From the NCBI GenBank assembly GCA_026261815.1, contig JAMPIT010000539.1:4170501-4234500 (forward strand): 64,000 nt of DNA. Reading direction: 5' to 3'. Numbering within the stretch: position 1 is the first letter of the stretch; every line of letters starts with the position of its first letter. Below are positions 1 to 11,722 of this stretch, piece after piece. The notes beneath the pieces are model-generated. The model was not told where the DNA came from. It searched no databases and saw nothing but the letters and a program-made list of their open reading frames with translations. The position numbers and the translations under genes are program-made. The stretch is from Monarcha castaneiventris obscurior. Taxonomy: Eukaryota; Chordata; Aves; Passeriformes; Monarchidae.

Positions 1-2354
1 TGCTCAATGGTTCACAGTGTTCTGCTGCCCAAGGAGGAAGACGTGTGTGACGTGCTGGTTCCTGTAGCTCACCAAGTGATTCCACAGCCCTAGTCATGCT
101 GTTCCATTTGTCCTCTGCTTGTCAAGGCATGTCACTTGCGAGAGACCAGTAACACTGCTTTTGGGACACCAGCACAGTGGGCAAGCTCTGCCTGCAGGGG
201 GAAGCATGTTTCACACTGTTCAGCCATTGTCACCTTGGAGCCATGGACCACAAGACTGAGAAGTACCTTCTCCATCACCACCAACCACAAGTCTCAGGCC
301 TCCTCTGCCGCATCTCTGGAAGTCCCCCAGAACTGTGCTGCTTGGTATGTGGGGCATCACCCTTGGTGCCATAGCTGCATCTCTCTGCAACCAGTAAGGA
401 CTAAAGGGAGCCAAGGAAAAGCCCTTTGTCAGTCATCAGTGCTCATCTGTACCTGAGTTCCAGGCTGCCACAGCAGTTGCTGTGCTTGGTGGATGCTGCT
501 GGTGGCACTGGGCCCTCTGTATGCTCTGGCACACCAGTTCCCTGCCAGATGTGGGATAGCTGTGGCCATCCTTGCCCCAGGACTGTGGCATACTGCTGAG
601 TTTGCAAAGCAAGGATGCTGGAGCCAGGACCCACTTACACAGAGAGCTTTCCAGCCCACTGTGCTGTGCAGGGGATTTTGGGAGGAGCAGCTTCTGTCTG
701 GTCTCCTGTGGACCTGGCAGCTGTGTTGGCAGCTCGCAAGGGACTACCTGGATTTCAGGCCCATCTTGGACAGAACTGCTTATTCTTGGTTATTCTCTTG
801 CAGTCAGTGATTGCCTAAAACCATTAATTCCTGTGATCCAGTGGCTGCTACCAGTCATGATCCTGACAGTTCTTGTAGCTGATCATATAAGCAGACATTC
901 CTTTGCTGGGAACAGTTCATGTAGTGTGGGATTGAGGAGCTTCTGCTTCAAAACTGCCCAAAGACTTCCAAGAGGAGCTGGCTCTGCACTGGGCTGTCCA
1001 GCTGGACAGGGTAAAAGTCACAGCTGTGGCAGGCAGTGCCTTGACAGCTCCTTGTTGGTGTTGGAATGAGAGTAAAGAGCAAGGTGCAGCTTTTCTGGAA
1101 GCTTGGACACATAGCATATGGCAGGAGAATCTTGTTTCCTTTAGTCCTAAATCATTGGCCAGTGGGGCAATCATGTTTGCTTTAGATTCTGCTGCAGCAG
1201 AAATTCTGCTCGTATGCCATAGCTTGTCTTTTCTCATTCAAGCCATGGGTGCTTCCTACATGGACCTGCTGCCCATCCACTTTGGGCTGTCAGGGTGAGT
1301 TCTTGGCCCCTGGGACTGCTGCAGATCCTATGGCTGAATGCTCAGCTGCAGACTAGGGATCTTCCTCTGACTGGAATTTATCTGTTGCCTCCTGTGGTGA
1401 TTAGCAAGTGGAGCCTGATGGGCCTCAAACTGTGCAAGAATTATCCTGCATTTCCTCGAGTCAGAGGAAGTCTTCACAGTGTGAATGTCCCTGTGTTGGA
1501 CCTTTAGGCATCTGGGTCTTTCCTGAAGGAGCTGTCTGTGTGTAGAAGTTGTGAATGGACCCGCCACTGCCTTTGGGTGCTGGGACCTGCTGCTGTCCTT
1601 GCAGGGGTCTCCTTTGTGCATGGCCCACGGGTAGAAGGCAATTCTTTTTGCCAACCACGTGGGTAGCCAGGGCTCTCTGGATGGAGACTGATATGAAAGT
1701 GCTCTGTTAGCTCACCAGCCTTTGAGATGGGTGCAGGTTTTCTGCAGAGCGCATGAGCTGTAATTATCATCCAAGGCAGGGTGATACTGTCACCACGTGC
1801 AACCAGTGTCTGCCACATGCGCCTCTTCTTACCTGCAGGTGATCCTCTCTTTCCTTAGGGGAATGGACTGCATCCCTAGGGCTGGGGCAAAGCTGTCTCT
1901 CTGCTTTCTGGGATATCTCATAATGCTACTACTAGCTCTGTCACCTTCTTCCTAGGGATCTCGAAGCACTTTGCCAAGATACTTGTTGCAGGGATATGGA
2001 GGCACAGGGAGGGGCCATGGCTCGGTACAGCAAGCCAATAGGCAGAGCTGGGATTAGAGCCCTGGATTCCTCTCTCTACAAGGGGCTGGGATTTCTCCTG
2101 ACCTGCTGCGATGGGGAAGGGGTGGACTGCAAGGGAGCACAAAATGACATGGGAATAACTTGATTTTGGAGTTGTAGTGTCTTCTGAGGTGTTAGGGCTA
2201 GAGATTGTGGAAACATTAACTGTTCCTGGAGTGGCCAGGAGCAGTTTCTGGGGAGCCTGTCCCTGCTCTCTGGCTGCTTGCACCTCCAGTCCCAGCAGTG
2301 GGACATGTTGGCTCAAGAGCTCTTGAACTTAAGAGTTGTTGCTTTCTCTTACAG
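1..2354 (+). other. ZMYM3 intron sequence
   Basis: There is no exon with conserved protein similarity here. The stretch precedes the first recognised acceptor at 2354/2355 and, from the conserved gene structure, should be intronic. I looked for Cys-rich MYM finger patterns and saw none. Confidence 0.6.
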
Positions 2355-2413
2355 GTCAAACTTCAGAGCCAAAACCAGCTGTCCCTTCCCCACAGAAGGC
2401 AGAAACTAACATG
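2355..2413 (+). CDS. ZMYM3: ZMYM3 coding exon a
   Basis: The acceptor is ttacag and the donor gtaaga. The first two bases complete a codon begun in an exon outside the window. It encodes a Pro/Ser-rich linker (QTSEPKPAVPSPQ) and ends on a codon boundary. Confidence 0.85.
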
Positions 2414-5400
2414 GTAAGACCCATGGGAGGTACAAGTTTGCAAGACAAAGGGGCTGTGCCCAAGGAGAGGACAGTTCTGCCATTGCTCAGGGAGATTTCG
2501 TTCTTCTACAACCAGTGCATTTTGAGATGTCTGGGTAGTGGGAGATGAAAAAAGCTCCTAGGAAGGCAGCATCACCATATCTTCTGCAAGGGGGAAGAAG
2601 TTCCACAGGAATCAGTGATGAACTCCAGAATAGCCTGACACTGTGGCACTGGCTCCTCTTTGCCCAGTGCTTTCCTGTGCCTAGGTGTAGTTGCTGTCCC
2701 ACTGTTCCCCACTACCCCATGGGACAGGAGCCACCATTGCCAGACTCCTGACACAGCAGAGGCAGCACACAGGCTTGCTGCCTGCCAGGAACAGCTTGGC
2801 AGTCCTTCATCACAGCCTGACCATGGGAGTGCCCGTGTGCTGTGGACTGCCAGGCTCCAAGAGGTGCTTTGGGAGTCATTCCATCTGTACCTGTAGTAGG
2901 GAAGAGATTGTGTTGCCTTAGGTGGACACCAACCTCCTGCTTTCTGCATTTCCCCAGCTGTCAGCAAAGGCCTCCTCAGCCCAAACGTCTCCAGCTGTGC
3001 CGCCTCCTGCCCCACCTCTGGTTCCAGCCACCCCTCGGAAAAACAAAGCTGCCATGTGTAAACCGCTGATGCAGAACCGGGGTGTCTCCTGCAAGTTTGA
3101 AATGAAGTCCAAAGGATGTCAGACAGGTAGGAAAATAAGTCTTAACTGTAGGATTAAAGGGGCATTTTGGAAAGGCAAGTGGCACGTCTCTGCTCCAGAC
3201 TACCTTTGACTCCAGCCTGAAATGCTGCACAGTGTGGCTGAGTGTTTGGCACTGTTCTGAGGAGTCTCTGTGCTGTTGTAGAGCACACATGGCAGGGCTA
3301 GGGGTAGGGAGCCCATTTCCATCAGCAGCAAAAGGAGAGATGTAGAGAACTCTGTCACATGATCCCACCTCTTGTGGTACAACTCCTGTTCCTCTGGAGG
3401 TCATTAGCTTGTCTGAGGGCTGTCTGCTAAACAGGTTCTACTGTAGTTCCTCTTGGGCATGTGTGTGTGGTCTGCAGCATATGCAAGGCAACTAGACCTC
3501 TTAGGGCTGTGTAAGAGTAGGATTTGTACTTCTGGCTAAGGCAAGCCTCTCTTGTTGCTGGGCTTGACTTTCTGCTATTCCACCTCTGCCCCTGAGTCAC
3601 AGAAGCCAGTGGCTGGAAGGGCTGTGGTGCTGGATGGCTGTGGGCATGGCAGCATGCAGCAGGGCTGGGTGGAGGAACTTCTGGGATTCAGGTCACTGAT
3701 GTATTTTTGCTCTTGTCAGAGGCTGACTGGAAGCCCCAGCTGGTTGTGTTGCCAATCCCCGTCCCGATCTTCGTGCCTGTGCCTATGCATATGTACTGCC
3801 AGAAAGTACCTGTGCCTTTCTCCATGCCTGTCCCGGTAAGCAATGGCTTCACCTGCTCATGTTCTCCTACTATCTTGATCCTGCCTTGCTGCAGCCTCCC
3901 TGCTTCTCTGTTCATGCTCTTCTCCTGCCTCTGCTTTTATGTCAGTCAGTTTTCTGCATGGTGTACTGCTGTCCACAGGTGCCTGTGCCAATGTTCCTGC
4001 CCACCACACTGGAGAGCACAGAGAAGATTGTGGAGACCATTGAGGAACTGAAGGTGAAGATCCCCTCCAATCCCCTAGAGGCTGACATCCTGGCCATGGC
4101 TGAGATGATTGCAGAGGCTGAGGAACTGGACAAGGCCTCCTCGGACCTGTGTGGTAGGTTCTGCCATGGCTTGATCGGGTCCAACAGCTGGGATCAAGGG
4201 AGGTTTGCCAGCTCTTGGAGCTAAAACACCTTCCAGGGTTGTGGCTCTTCCAAAGCCTTTGAAAAGGAATCAGGGAAGAGCAAGTCCTCAGCTTCTGCTG
4301 AGGAGGTACCAGCAAGGAGCAGCGTCTGTCACTGTCCCTTTTGGGAGTGTCAGTTTTGTGGCACATGTGCAGCTCTCTTAGTTTATTCAGGTGGCTGTTC
4401 AGATTCTTCCCTAAAGCAGCTTCCAATTTACAAAACTAGCAGCCCTGGTCTTGCAGGTCTTTTTACTTTACTTTTATGGCATTCCTACAAATCACAGTGA
4501 TGGGGGTTGTGGCTGGGGAGACAACAACCTTGCAATGTCTTGTTGTCCAGGGAAAGCTGGACAGCCCAGGTGTCATGGGGCTGCTCTGAGCACAGGGCTG
4601 TGCTGCATGCAGGGACCCCAACTTAATTTTTCAGCTGTTACAGGGAAAACAGACATAAGACTTTCCAGAAAGCTGGGTTTATGATGAACTTTTTCATTGC
4701 AGACCTGGTGAGTAACCAGAGTGCAGAGGGTCTCCTGGAGGACTGTGATCTGTTTGGACCAGCACGGGACGATGTGTTGGCTATGGCGGTCAAGATGGCA
4801 AATGTCCTCGATGAGCCGGGCCAGGACCTGGAGGCTGACTTCCCTAAGAGTAAGAGCTGGGTGAAGCAGGCATGCAGGGCTGCTTGTGCTGAGGGTCCTC
4901 CCACTGCCCTCAGTGCATTTACCTCCCCATGCCCTCTGACTGACCAGGTGTGAGAGCCCTGCAGTGACTGCTTGCAGCAGGGGTGGGGAGACCACCACTT
5001 CTGAAGGAGTGTGTGTTTGTCTAGACTAAACTTACCTGTTGTGAGCATAAGACACAGAGAAGAGGGAATGAGAAGCTGATTTTAACAGCACAAAGAGCAG
5101 GGCAGCAGCACTGGTGTGTTTATGAATGATGATTCCAGGGGATCCAGCAAGGCAAGAAACCTGGACAAGGCATGGCATCCTGAGAAATGGCAGAGTTGCT
5201 GAGTGGCCATTAACAGAAGGTGGAAGAAGAGGCAGGGACTTGAGGAGCACAGCAATGCTGAGGCAGGATGCTAGCAACAAACAACAGAATTGAGGTACCT
5301 GTGCCAGGCTGTCCACAGTGCTGGCCTGGCACAAGGGAATGAGGAATATTCCTCAGGTTTAAAAAATAAAAAACTGTCAGAGAGGAAAATGTGGGTTTCT

Positions 5401-8400
5401 GGTTATTCTGAGAAAGCTTAGCATTGTCTGCCAGAGCCAGATTTCCTTTGTTGGGCTGTGGCTAAAAGTTCATGCCAGGCAGTGGTAGAGGATGTGAAGT
5501 GTTCCCTCTTCGTTTTGCTGTAAAAGTCAGGCCAGCACAGGGGAGAGGATGAGAAGTCTCAGCTGAGCCCTTCTGCCTTTGTTTCCTTTCAGACCCTCTA
5601 GACATCAACCCCAGTGTGGATTTCCTCTTTGACTGTGGGCTGGTGGGACCAGATGATGTGTCCACAGAGCAAGATCTGCCTCGAGCTGTCAGGAAGGTGA
5701 GTTCTGTGTGGGTACTGCCTGCTTAAAGCTGTTTGGGTTTGGAGTGGGAGCTGCCACCTGGGATGTACGAGGTGAAGTGTGCCACAATCTTTGGTGTGCT
5801 GGGGAGGTTGTGCCCTCTCCCTTCAAGGCGCATGGTTGGCCTTCAGGCCACTCCTTGAATGAAGATATTTGCTTGCCACTTCAGAGGAGCTTTGAATGCT
5901 ACAAGTCATGTGACAGCTGGTCTCTTTTCTTGCCTGTGAGCCTTGTAACTAATGAGCCTTGTTGGCTTGGCTGTCAGCAGAAGGGTGCCCTGCTGCCGTG
6001 GCACTCTGTAGGGAGCTGACAGCGGGTGTGAGGGGTGGCCAGGACTCCTGCACCTGTCCCAGGTAGGTGGCCAGTCTCACAGAACACCTCTCTGCAGGGG
6101 CAGAAGCGCCTGGTGCTCTCTGAAAGCTGCTCCCGGGACTCGATGAGCAGCCAGCCCAGCTGTACAGTCCTCAACTACTCGTACGGTGTGAACGCCTGGA
6201 AGTCCTGGGTACAAGCCAAGTATGCAGGGGGAGAGACCAGCAAGGGAGAGGAGCTACGCTTTGGCCGTAAGTGCCTTGTCTGGATGCAGTGGAGTGGCAG
6301 AAACCTCCCAGAAGCTGCACCTCGGGGTGTTGAGGTGCTCCTGACCTTGTAGGCTGTTGTCTGAGGCTGCTGTGCTTGTCTCTGCAGCTAAGCCCATGAG
6401 GATCAAGGAAGACATATTAGCCTGCTCAGCAGCTGAGCTCAACTACGGCCTGGCCCAGTTTGTCAAGGAGATAACCAGGCCCAATGGAGAGCGCTATGAA
6501 CCGGACAGCATCTATTACCTCTGCCTTGGCATCCAGCAGGTGAGGGAGGCCTTGCTGCCCTCAAGTCATCTACAGCCAGACTTGGTGGTTATATGTGGTG
6601 AGGGGAGATTGTACCCTTCATTCTGCCTTCTGGAACCCCAGAGAGGCTATCTACACTCTCCTTCAGTGCCTCAGCTCAGGACAGCTGCCCACCTGGTTTA
6701 GTCTTTGTTCCCAAGCCCAGAGGCTAGGGTGGCAACTATTCCCCAGCCTTGCACCCTTCTTGCACATCTCTGAGGCGGGCTAGGGGATCTCCCCAAACTC
6801 AGTTTCTTCTTCAGCACCAAGTCTGCTTTGTCATGCCCCGAGGTTTTCGTTGCAGCTCTCAGAAGTGTCTCCCCAGCAGCTCTGGTGGTGCAAGAAGGGG
6901 TGCTCTGCATGTGTGCCCTGGGCTCTCTGGGGAGGGTTTGCATTCCAGGTGTTGCTGTGTTTCTCTTGACTGTGTGTTCTGTCCTTTCTAGTACCTGCTC
7001 GAGAACAATCGTATGGTGAATATATTTACAGACCTTTACTACCTGACCTTCGTGCAGGAGCTGAACAAGTCCCTGAGCGGCTGGCAACCCACAATCTTAC
7101 CAAATAGTATGTGTCTTCAGAGTACCTTCAGTCACCACATATATCCAGTTTGTGCTTGTTGCCTTGGATCCTCTGGCCTGATTGTGCTCCCTAAGCCTCA
7201 ACCTTGGCATAGGCGGTGCAGTCCCGCTGTGTCTTGAGGTCATAGTGACCCAAACCAACTGCAGAGCCAGTGTGGTTTACGCTTCAGCAGCTTCTATGGC
7301 CCACAGTCAGGGTAGCTGGGAGCAGAGCACGTGTGCTTCGTATCCTGGGATAGTTTGAATCTTTACAACACTTCACACTGATGTTTCCACCCTTTTGCAA
7401 GGAGGATGCCAAGCCAGGAGGCACGCTGGTGGATGTCTTTGTGTTCCCAGCACATGGATGGGCCCTGCACACTGCGCTAGGCCTTGGCCAAGGTTGCTGT
7501 GCTGCTGCCTTGTGAATGGACTAACTTAGAGCTCTGCAGAGGCTTTTCATGATGCTGTGATCTGGGCTGCCTTGCCTGCTGTGTCTTGTCAGTAGTTAGT
7601 TCACAGATCCAGACTCACCTCTGCAGATTGGCCATCCCAAAGCCATTTCACTCCAGACCTGTGTATCTAGGCAGGAGCTGGCCAGATCTCTCCTGCCTGC
7701 TGCTTTTCCTTAATTGCTCACTGAGTGTGGTGGAGCACTGACCTGGCATTCACTTTTGGGCCAGTTATATAGAGACGAGCAGTTAGGATTGATTTGGGTT
7801 CTCGCCTGTGGTTTGGCTGTGATCTGGAGAGGCTCATGGCTGGACAGAGCTCTAGCTCTGCTGATGGCTCTGGAGAAGTAACCTTGTGATAAAAGAGATG
7901 CTGTGAAGCATCAGTCTTTTGCAGTGAGCTTTTCTGGGCAGCGTGAAGGGATTGCCACGAGGCCACTGCTGATGTGACCTGGTTCTCCCTCTGTGTGTTG
8001 CAGACACAGTTTTCTCCCGTGTCGAGGAGGAGCACCTCTGGGAGTGCAAACAGCTGGGTGTTTACTCACCCTTCGTGCTTCTCAACACCCTCATGTTCTT
8101 CAACACTAAGTTCTTTGGGCTGCAGACAGCGGAGGAGCACATGCAGCTCTCCTTCACCAACGTGGTGCGCCAGTCCCGCAAGTGCACCACGGCCCGTGGC
8201 ATGACAAAGGTGGTGAGCATCCGCTACTACGCTCCTGCCAAGCAGAAGAAAAGCCGAGGTGGGTCTGGGGGAACGTCTCTATTCCTCCCCCTATGTCCCC
8301 CATTGGGATCCAGCCATGATCCAGCTCTCTCCCCTTCTGCAGATGGCGGCTCTGGAAAACGGAAGCGTGAGGAGGAGGTTCCAATGCTGGAGCAGCGGGA

Positions 8401-9071
8401 GAACAGGATGAATCCCCTCCGATGCCCAGTCAAGTTTTATGAGTTTTATCTCTCCAAATGGTGAGGCTTTCTCTGGAGAAGAGGCATGTGCCATTTTGGG
8501 GCCACTTCTCAGTTTTGATGGGACCCTGTGGAGTGACTGCTGCTGTCCTGACATTTGTACATGAGTAGGCAGTCTTGCCCAGGCTCTGTGCTGCTTGACT
8601 AGACCATGTTTGAGAGAATGCTTCTCTCTGGCCTCTTCCATTTCTTACCCTTCTCCAGACTGGCAGGAATGGCAAGTAGGAATCCAGTGCTTGGGTGGTT
8701 AGGGGTTTTGGCCTTGAACAAGGAGCTGCAGGCTCAGTTTGTGTCCTTAATCTACTGAATGACAAGAGGCTGTGACGAGCTGTGAGCGCCCCTTGCTAAA
8801 CCCGACATCATGCCAGGCTGTCTGAGCCCCTGAAGCTGATACCCCAGGTCTCACTCTCCTCTCTCTCCACAGTCCCGAGAGCCTGCGGAACCGCAATGAT
8901 GTGTTCTACCTGCAGCCCGAGCGCTCGTGCATCGCCGAGTCCCCGCTCTGGTACTCGGTGATTCCCATGGACCGCAGCATGCTGGAGAGCATGCTCAACC
9001 GCATCCTGGCCGTCAGGGAGATCTACGAGGAGCACAGTCGGCTCAGCAGCCTGGAGGATGACGTGGACTAA
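2355..9071 (+). CDS. ZMYM3: ZMYM3, C-terminal part (12 coding exons, 5' part outside window)
   Basis: Zinc finger MYM-type protein 3 is a nuclear chromatin protein of LSD1/CoREST/HDAC-type complexes. Joined exons are 2355-2413, 2958-3126, 3720-3835, 3979-4153, 4703-4849, 5593-5696, 6098-6266, 6388-6539, 6992-7106, 8004-8258, 8343-8460 and 8873-9071. All have AG acceptors and GT donors, and their phases fit into 591 complete codons ending in TAA at 9069-9071. The human protein is about 1,370 residues, so this is roughly the last 43%. Visible parts in order are a Ser/Pro-rich linker, a Val/Pro-rich tract (VPIFVPVP, VPVPMFLP), an acidic segment (EADILAMAEMIAEAEEL) and the DUF3504 (ZMYM2/QRICH1-type) C-terminal domain. 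The MYM zinc fingers must lie upstream of base 1; I saw no further exon in 1-2354. Identity rests on long near-identical matches to the remembered vertebrate protein, for example around EEEHLWECKQLGVYSPF. Confidence 0.97.
2958..3126 (+). CDS. ZMYM3: ZMYM3 coding exon b
   Basis: The acceptor is tttccccag and the donor gtagga. It encodes an Ala/Pro-rich stretch and then the conserved KAAMCKPLMQNRGVSCK segment. One base is carried into the next exon. Confidence 0.95.
3720..3835 (+). CDS. ZMYM3: ZMYM3 coding exon c
   Basis: The acceptor is cttgtcag and the donor gtaagc. It encodes the Val/Ile/Pro repeat region (LPIPVPIFVPVP) and ends in phase 0. Confidence 0.96.
3979..4153 (+). CDS. ZMYM3: ZMYM3 coding exon d
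   Basis: The acceptor is gtccacag and the donor gtaggt. It encodes the end of the Val/Pro tract, an ETIEELKVKIPSNPLEAD helix region and the acidic EMIAEAEELDKASSD segment. Confidence 0.97.
4703..4849 (+). CDS. ZMYM3: ZMYM3 coding exon e
   Basis: The acceptor is ttcattgcag and the donor gtaaga. It encodes LVSNQSAEGLLEDCDLFGPA and the acidic stretch that follows. One base is carried forward. Confidence 0.96.
5593..5696 (+). CDS. ZMYM3: ZMYM3 coding exon f
   Basis: The acceptor is tttcctttcag and the donor gtgagt. It encodes NPLDINPSVDFLFDCGLVG and the linker before DUF3504. Confidence 0.96.
6098..6266 (+). CDS. ZMYM3: ZMYM3 coding exon g
   Basis: The acceptor is ctctgcag and the donor gtaagt. 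It encodes KRLVLSESCSRDSMSSQPSC and SYGVNAWKSWVQAKY, the entry into the ZMYM/QRICH1 C-terminal domain. Confidence 0.97.
6388..6539 (+). CDS. ZMYM3: ZMYM3 coding exon h (DUF3504)
   Basis: The acceptor is tctctgcag and the donor gtgagg. It encodes the helical core ILACSAAELNYGLAQFVKEI followed by RPNGERYEPDSIYYLCLGIQ. Confidence 0.97.
6992..7106 (+). CDS. ZMYM3: ZMYM3 coding exon i (DUF3504)
   Basis: The acceptor is cctttctag and the donor gtatgt. It encodes YLLENNRMVNIFTDLYYLTF and the following helix. Confidence 0.97.
8004..8258 (+). CDS. ZMYM3: ZMYM3 coding exon j (DUF3504)
   Basis: The acceptor is gtgttgcag and the donor gtgggt. It encodes the most conserved block of the domain (SPFVLLNTLMFFNTKFFGLQ) and a basic tail (KQKKSR). 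Confidence 0.97.
8343..8460 (+). CDS. ZMYM3: ZMYM3 coding exon k
   Basis: The acceptor is cttctgcag and the donor gtgagg. It encodes a basic, probably nuclear-localising stretch (GKRKREEE), then RENRMNPLRCPVKFYEFYLS. Confidence 0.97.
8873..9071 (+). CDS. ZMYM3: ZMYM3 terminal coding exon
   Basis: The acceptor is ctctccacag. It encodes CPESLRNRNDVFYLQPE to the TAA stop at 9069-9071. The tail after REIYEE differs from what I recall in mammals but stays acidic and ends ..DDVD. Confidence 0.97.
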
Positions 9072-10250
9072 GGGTGAGGTGCTGCTGGACTGGCTGCGCT
9101 CCAGCCCCGGACACATCATCTTGCTGCTTCCCGTTGCAGGGCAGGGGCCATGCAGCATAGGAGGGGATGCTGCTGCAGCAGTGCTGTCCCTGCATCATTA
9201 CCAGACTTGGATCTCCCATCGTGCTCGTTACAGGCATCCCCTACGTACATGGCCCCTGCACTCAGCGCTGTCTCCAGTTTTGGCTGCTGCGTGAGCCATC
9301 TTCCCCAGGGCCAGTTCCCGTGGCACAGGAGTGGCAGAGTCCCTGGGGCAGCTCCCCTTGCCCAGCACTGTCCCTCCCCTACCCCCAGCCCCGCCACTAC
9401 CCCGTCTCCCGGTGCCCCAGGGCAGGAATTGCACAAGACATGGTGCACCATCGGACCAGCAGCCCCCGAAGCTTTTACTTCCCTCTTCCTTTAGCATTCC
9501 CTCACAAGGCTGAAGGTATAAAGGCAGGAACAGTAGCTCTACTGCTGGGGCAGGATTGTCTTTCTGAGCCAGTGGGCATGGGCCACAGGCAGCCTGAGAG
9601 CTGTTGGGTCAGGGGGGAGAGCTCTTGTCCCAAGATGGGAGAGACTTGGGTTGGCTGCAGGGAGGGGACAGAGCTCATGCTGGAACTTGTGGGCAGAGAT
9701 CTGGCCTTGCCACAGGGACACCTCCCTTGTGTGCAGGCAGGATGTGTCCCTCTCTTTGGTCAATGTTTTCTGAGTCTGCTGAAAACTGATGGAGATGGGT
9801 CTCTGCCAGTGCTGCCCCTCTCTCCCCACTGTTCCCTGTCCTGGTGTAAGGACCCTCCCCCGTGCAAGGTACCATCAGTGGGAAACTCTGCTCCAGCCAG
9901 GGGCTCAGGCATTTGCTGGCAGAAGCAGGGAGCCCTGCCTGGCCTCCCCCTCCCTCCCACAGCCACAGGCTGCCAGTGCCCTGCCCTGGGCAAGTCTGGC
10001 TCCAGTTGTGCCACTCCCTGCTGCCTCCTGCCCCTTCTCGTGTTCTGGTCGGTTTTCTTGAGCTGTACATGGGTCTCCTGTTGAGCCTGTATATATTGTT
10101 CTGGGCCCTGGCCTGGGGCCATCTGTTCTCTGTGTCCATGTGGAGAGTGAGCCGCTCACCAGTCTTGTTGTAGTGATGCCAGGGCAGTAGGACTAACCCT
10201 GTGTCTCTGGAAACCATTCATTTCAAATAAAGATATGGAAAACTTTGGCA
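9072..10250 (+). other. ZMYM3: ZMYM3 3' UTR
   Basis: This is the non-coding sequence between the ZMYM3 stop and its poly(A) signal, about 1.2 kb. A long open frame on the + strand inside it (9,167-10,084) has no recognisable domain and is treated as chance. Confidence 0.85.
10226..10231 (+). terminator. poly(A) signal of ZMYM3
   Basis: A canonical AATAAA about 1.15 kb after the ZMYM3 stop codon. It is the first canonical signal I see in that 3' UTR. Cleavage is expected about 10-30 bases further on. Confidence 0.8.
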
Positions 10251-10597
10251 GCCCCTGGTTTTTCCCCCTGGGCAGGGTGAGCTTTGTAGGAGAACAGGGT
10301 CAGTGGCCCAGTGCTGCTGTGCACCTTGCTCCTGTCCATCCCAACCTGTGCTGCCTGCAGCTCCTATCTTGCCTGGCCCCCGCTGTGCTGCCAGCTCTGG
10401 CATGTGGCGATGGCCCCTGCCCCAGTGCCCAGTGGTGCCAGCATGGCATGCCCTGCCTGCCCCTGCCCTGTGCCCTGCCCACAGGGCTACAGCCCCACCC
10501 AACCCAGCAGTGGCCCTGCCCTGGCCACGCAGTGTGGCTGTAGGACGGAGCGCTTGGAGAGCAATGCCACAGTGCCCGTGAGCAGAGCAGGAGTCAA

Positions 10598-10807
10598 GTG
10601 AGGTGCAGTAAGTGTTTATTTTCTCTCCCTTCCCAGCTCTGCTCTCAGCCCTGCTGCTCCCAGGAGTGCTGGGAGCAACTGAGCAGTGTCCCCAGCTCTT
10701 ATGCTGGCCATGGGGTCCATGCCTTGGGCCTGGCAGAGACTGGAGACACAACCACCACTGTGACCACCCATGCATTGCCCATCCCTGACCATCCCAGCAG
10801 GCCTCAT
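10598..10807 (-). other. 3' UTR of the alpha connexin
   Basis: A short - strand 3' UTR ending near the AATAAA at 10,615-10,620. Confidence 0.65.
10615..10620 (-). terminator. poly(A) signal of the alpha connexin
   Basis: TTTATT on the + strand, so AATAAA on the - strand, about 190 bases after the connexin stop. It faces the ZMYM3 signal at 10,226 with about 380 bases between them. Confidence 0.75.
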
Positions 10808-11704
10808 TCACACTGCCAGGTCTGCTGTTCGCATGTCCCTATGGGACCCACCAGCCACTCCTAGCCATGCACCCGCCTTCTTCAGCGGTGCCAGGCCATA
10901 GGGGGGTCTGCCAGCAGCTAGGGGGCTGCCACCCCTGGGCAGGGTGACATAGGTGCTGCCGGGCCCTACAGGGCCACCAGGAGTGGTTAGGATGCGGGAC
11001 TTGGGGCCCGACCCCCGCCGGCACTTGGTGAGACCCAGGTGGTAGATCTCCACCAGGTTGAGCAGCAGGGACACACAGGCCACCCCCAGCATGAAGAGGA
11101 TGAAGATGGTCTTCTCAGTGGGCCGGGAGATGTAGCAGTTGACGGTGTTGGGGCAGGGCCAGCGGCTGCAGGTGTAGAGGGGCTTCAGCTGGAACCCATA
11201 CAAGGCATACTGGCCCACAATGAAGCCCACTTCCAGGAGAGCCTTGAAGACAATGTTGCAGATGTATGTCCTCAAGATGGCCCCCTGCATGCACACCCGT
11301 GCCCTCGTGTCCCCTGCAGGGAGCTGGGGCTGCCTGGGGCGCTGCCGCCTGGCCCCACTGCCGGCCCGTGCTGCTGCTTGCTGCTGTGCCTTCTCCTCCA
11401 GATGCACCAGGTGCAGGATGTGGCCCAGATACACAAGGCTGGGGGTGGAGACGAAGATGATCTGCAGGACCCAGAAGCGGAGGTGGGAGATGGGGAAGGT
11501 GCTGTCATAGCAGGCATTTTGGCAGCCAGGCTGCTGTGTGTCACAGGAGAAGCCAGACAGCTCGTCACCCCAGACCCTCTCCGCAGCTGTCCCCAGCACC
11601 AGGATGCGGAAGACGAAGAGGACGGTGAGCCAGACCTTCCCCACCACTGTGGAGTGCTCCTGGGCATTCTCCAGCAGCCGGCCCAGCAGGCTCCAGTCCC
11701 CCAT
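10808..11704 (-). CDS. alpha-type connexin, GJA3 (Cx46)-like
   Basis: A gap junction hemichannel subunit of 298 residues encoded in one exon. The N terminus [20 protein letters not shown] resembles GJA3/GJA8. It has four membrane segments (about residues 21-42, 76-96, 155-180, 208-230). The extracellular loop Cys triplets are [12 protein letters not shown] (loop 1) and [12 protein letters not shown] (loop 2), followed by the family signature [10 protein letters not shown]. The cytoplasmic loop is short and Arg/Gln-rich. The C-terminal tail is only about 65 residues, much shorter than in GJA3, yet ends DLAV, like the DLAI/DLEI PDZ-ligand ends of alpha connexins. I chose the Met at 11,702-11,704 because GDW must follow it and a splice acceptor (cttgcag) lies 18 bases upstream. 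Its neighbour is GJB1 in the same direction. Assignment to the alpha family is firm; the exact orthologue name is not. Confidence 0.93.
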   Translation of the reverse strand: MGDWSLLGRLLENAQEHSTVVGKVWLTVLFVFRILVLGTAAERVWGDELSGFSCDTQQPGCQNACYDSTFPISHLRFWVLQIIFVSTPSLVYLGHILHLVHLEEKAQQQAAARAGSGARRQRPRQPQLPAGDTRARVCMQGAILRTYICNIVFKALLEVGFIVGQYALYGFQLKPLYTCSRWPCPNTVNCYISRPTEKTIFILFMLGVACVSLLLNLVEIYHLGLTKCRRGSGPKSRILTTPGGPVGPGSTYVTLPRGGSPLAAGRPPYGLAPLKKAGAWLGVAGGSHRDMRTADLAV

Positions 11705-11722
11705 GGCATGTGCTGTGGTGCC
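11705..11722 (-). other. 5' UTR part of the connexin coding exon
   Basis: On the - strand the acceptor tcttgcag ends at 11,723, leaving an 18-base leader before ATG. This fits the usual connexin structure of a non-coding exon 1 plus a single coding exon 2. Another ATG lies 5 bases upstream in a different frame. Confidence 0.6.

Noticed and set aside
9167..10084. 305-codon open frame after ZMYM3
   Set aside because: It falls in the ZMYM3 3' UTR, has no splice or domain support and low-complexity composition.
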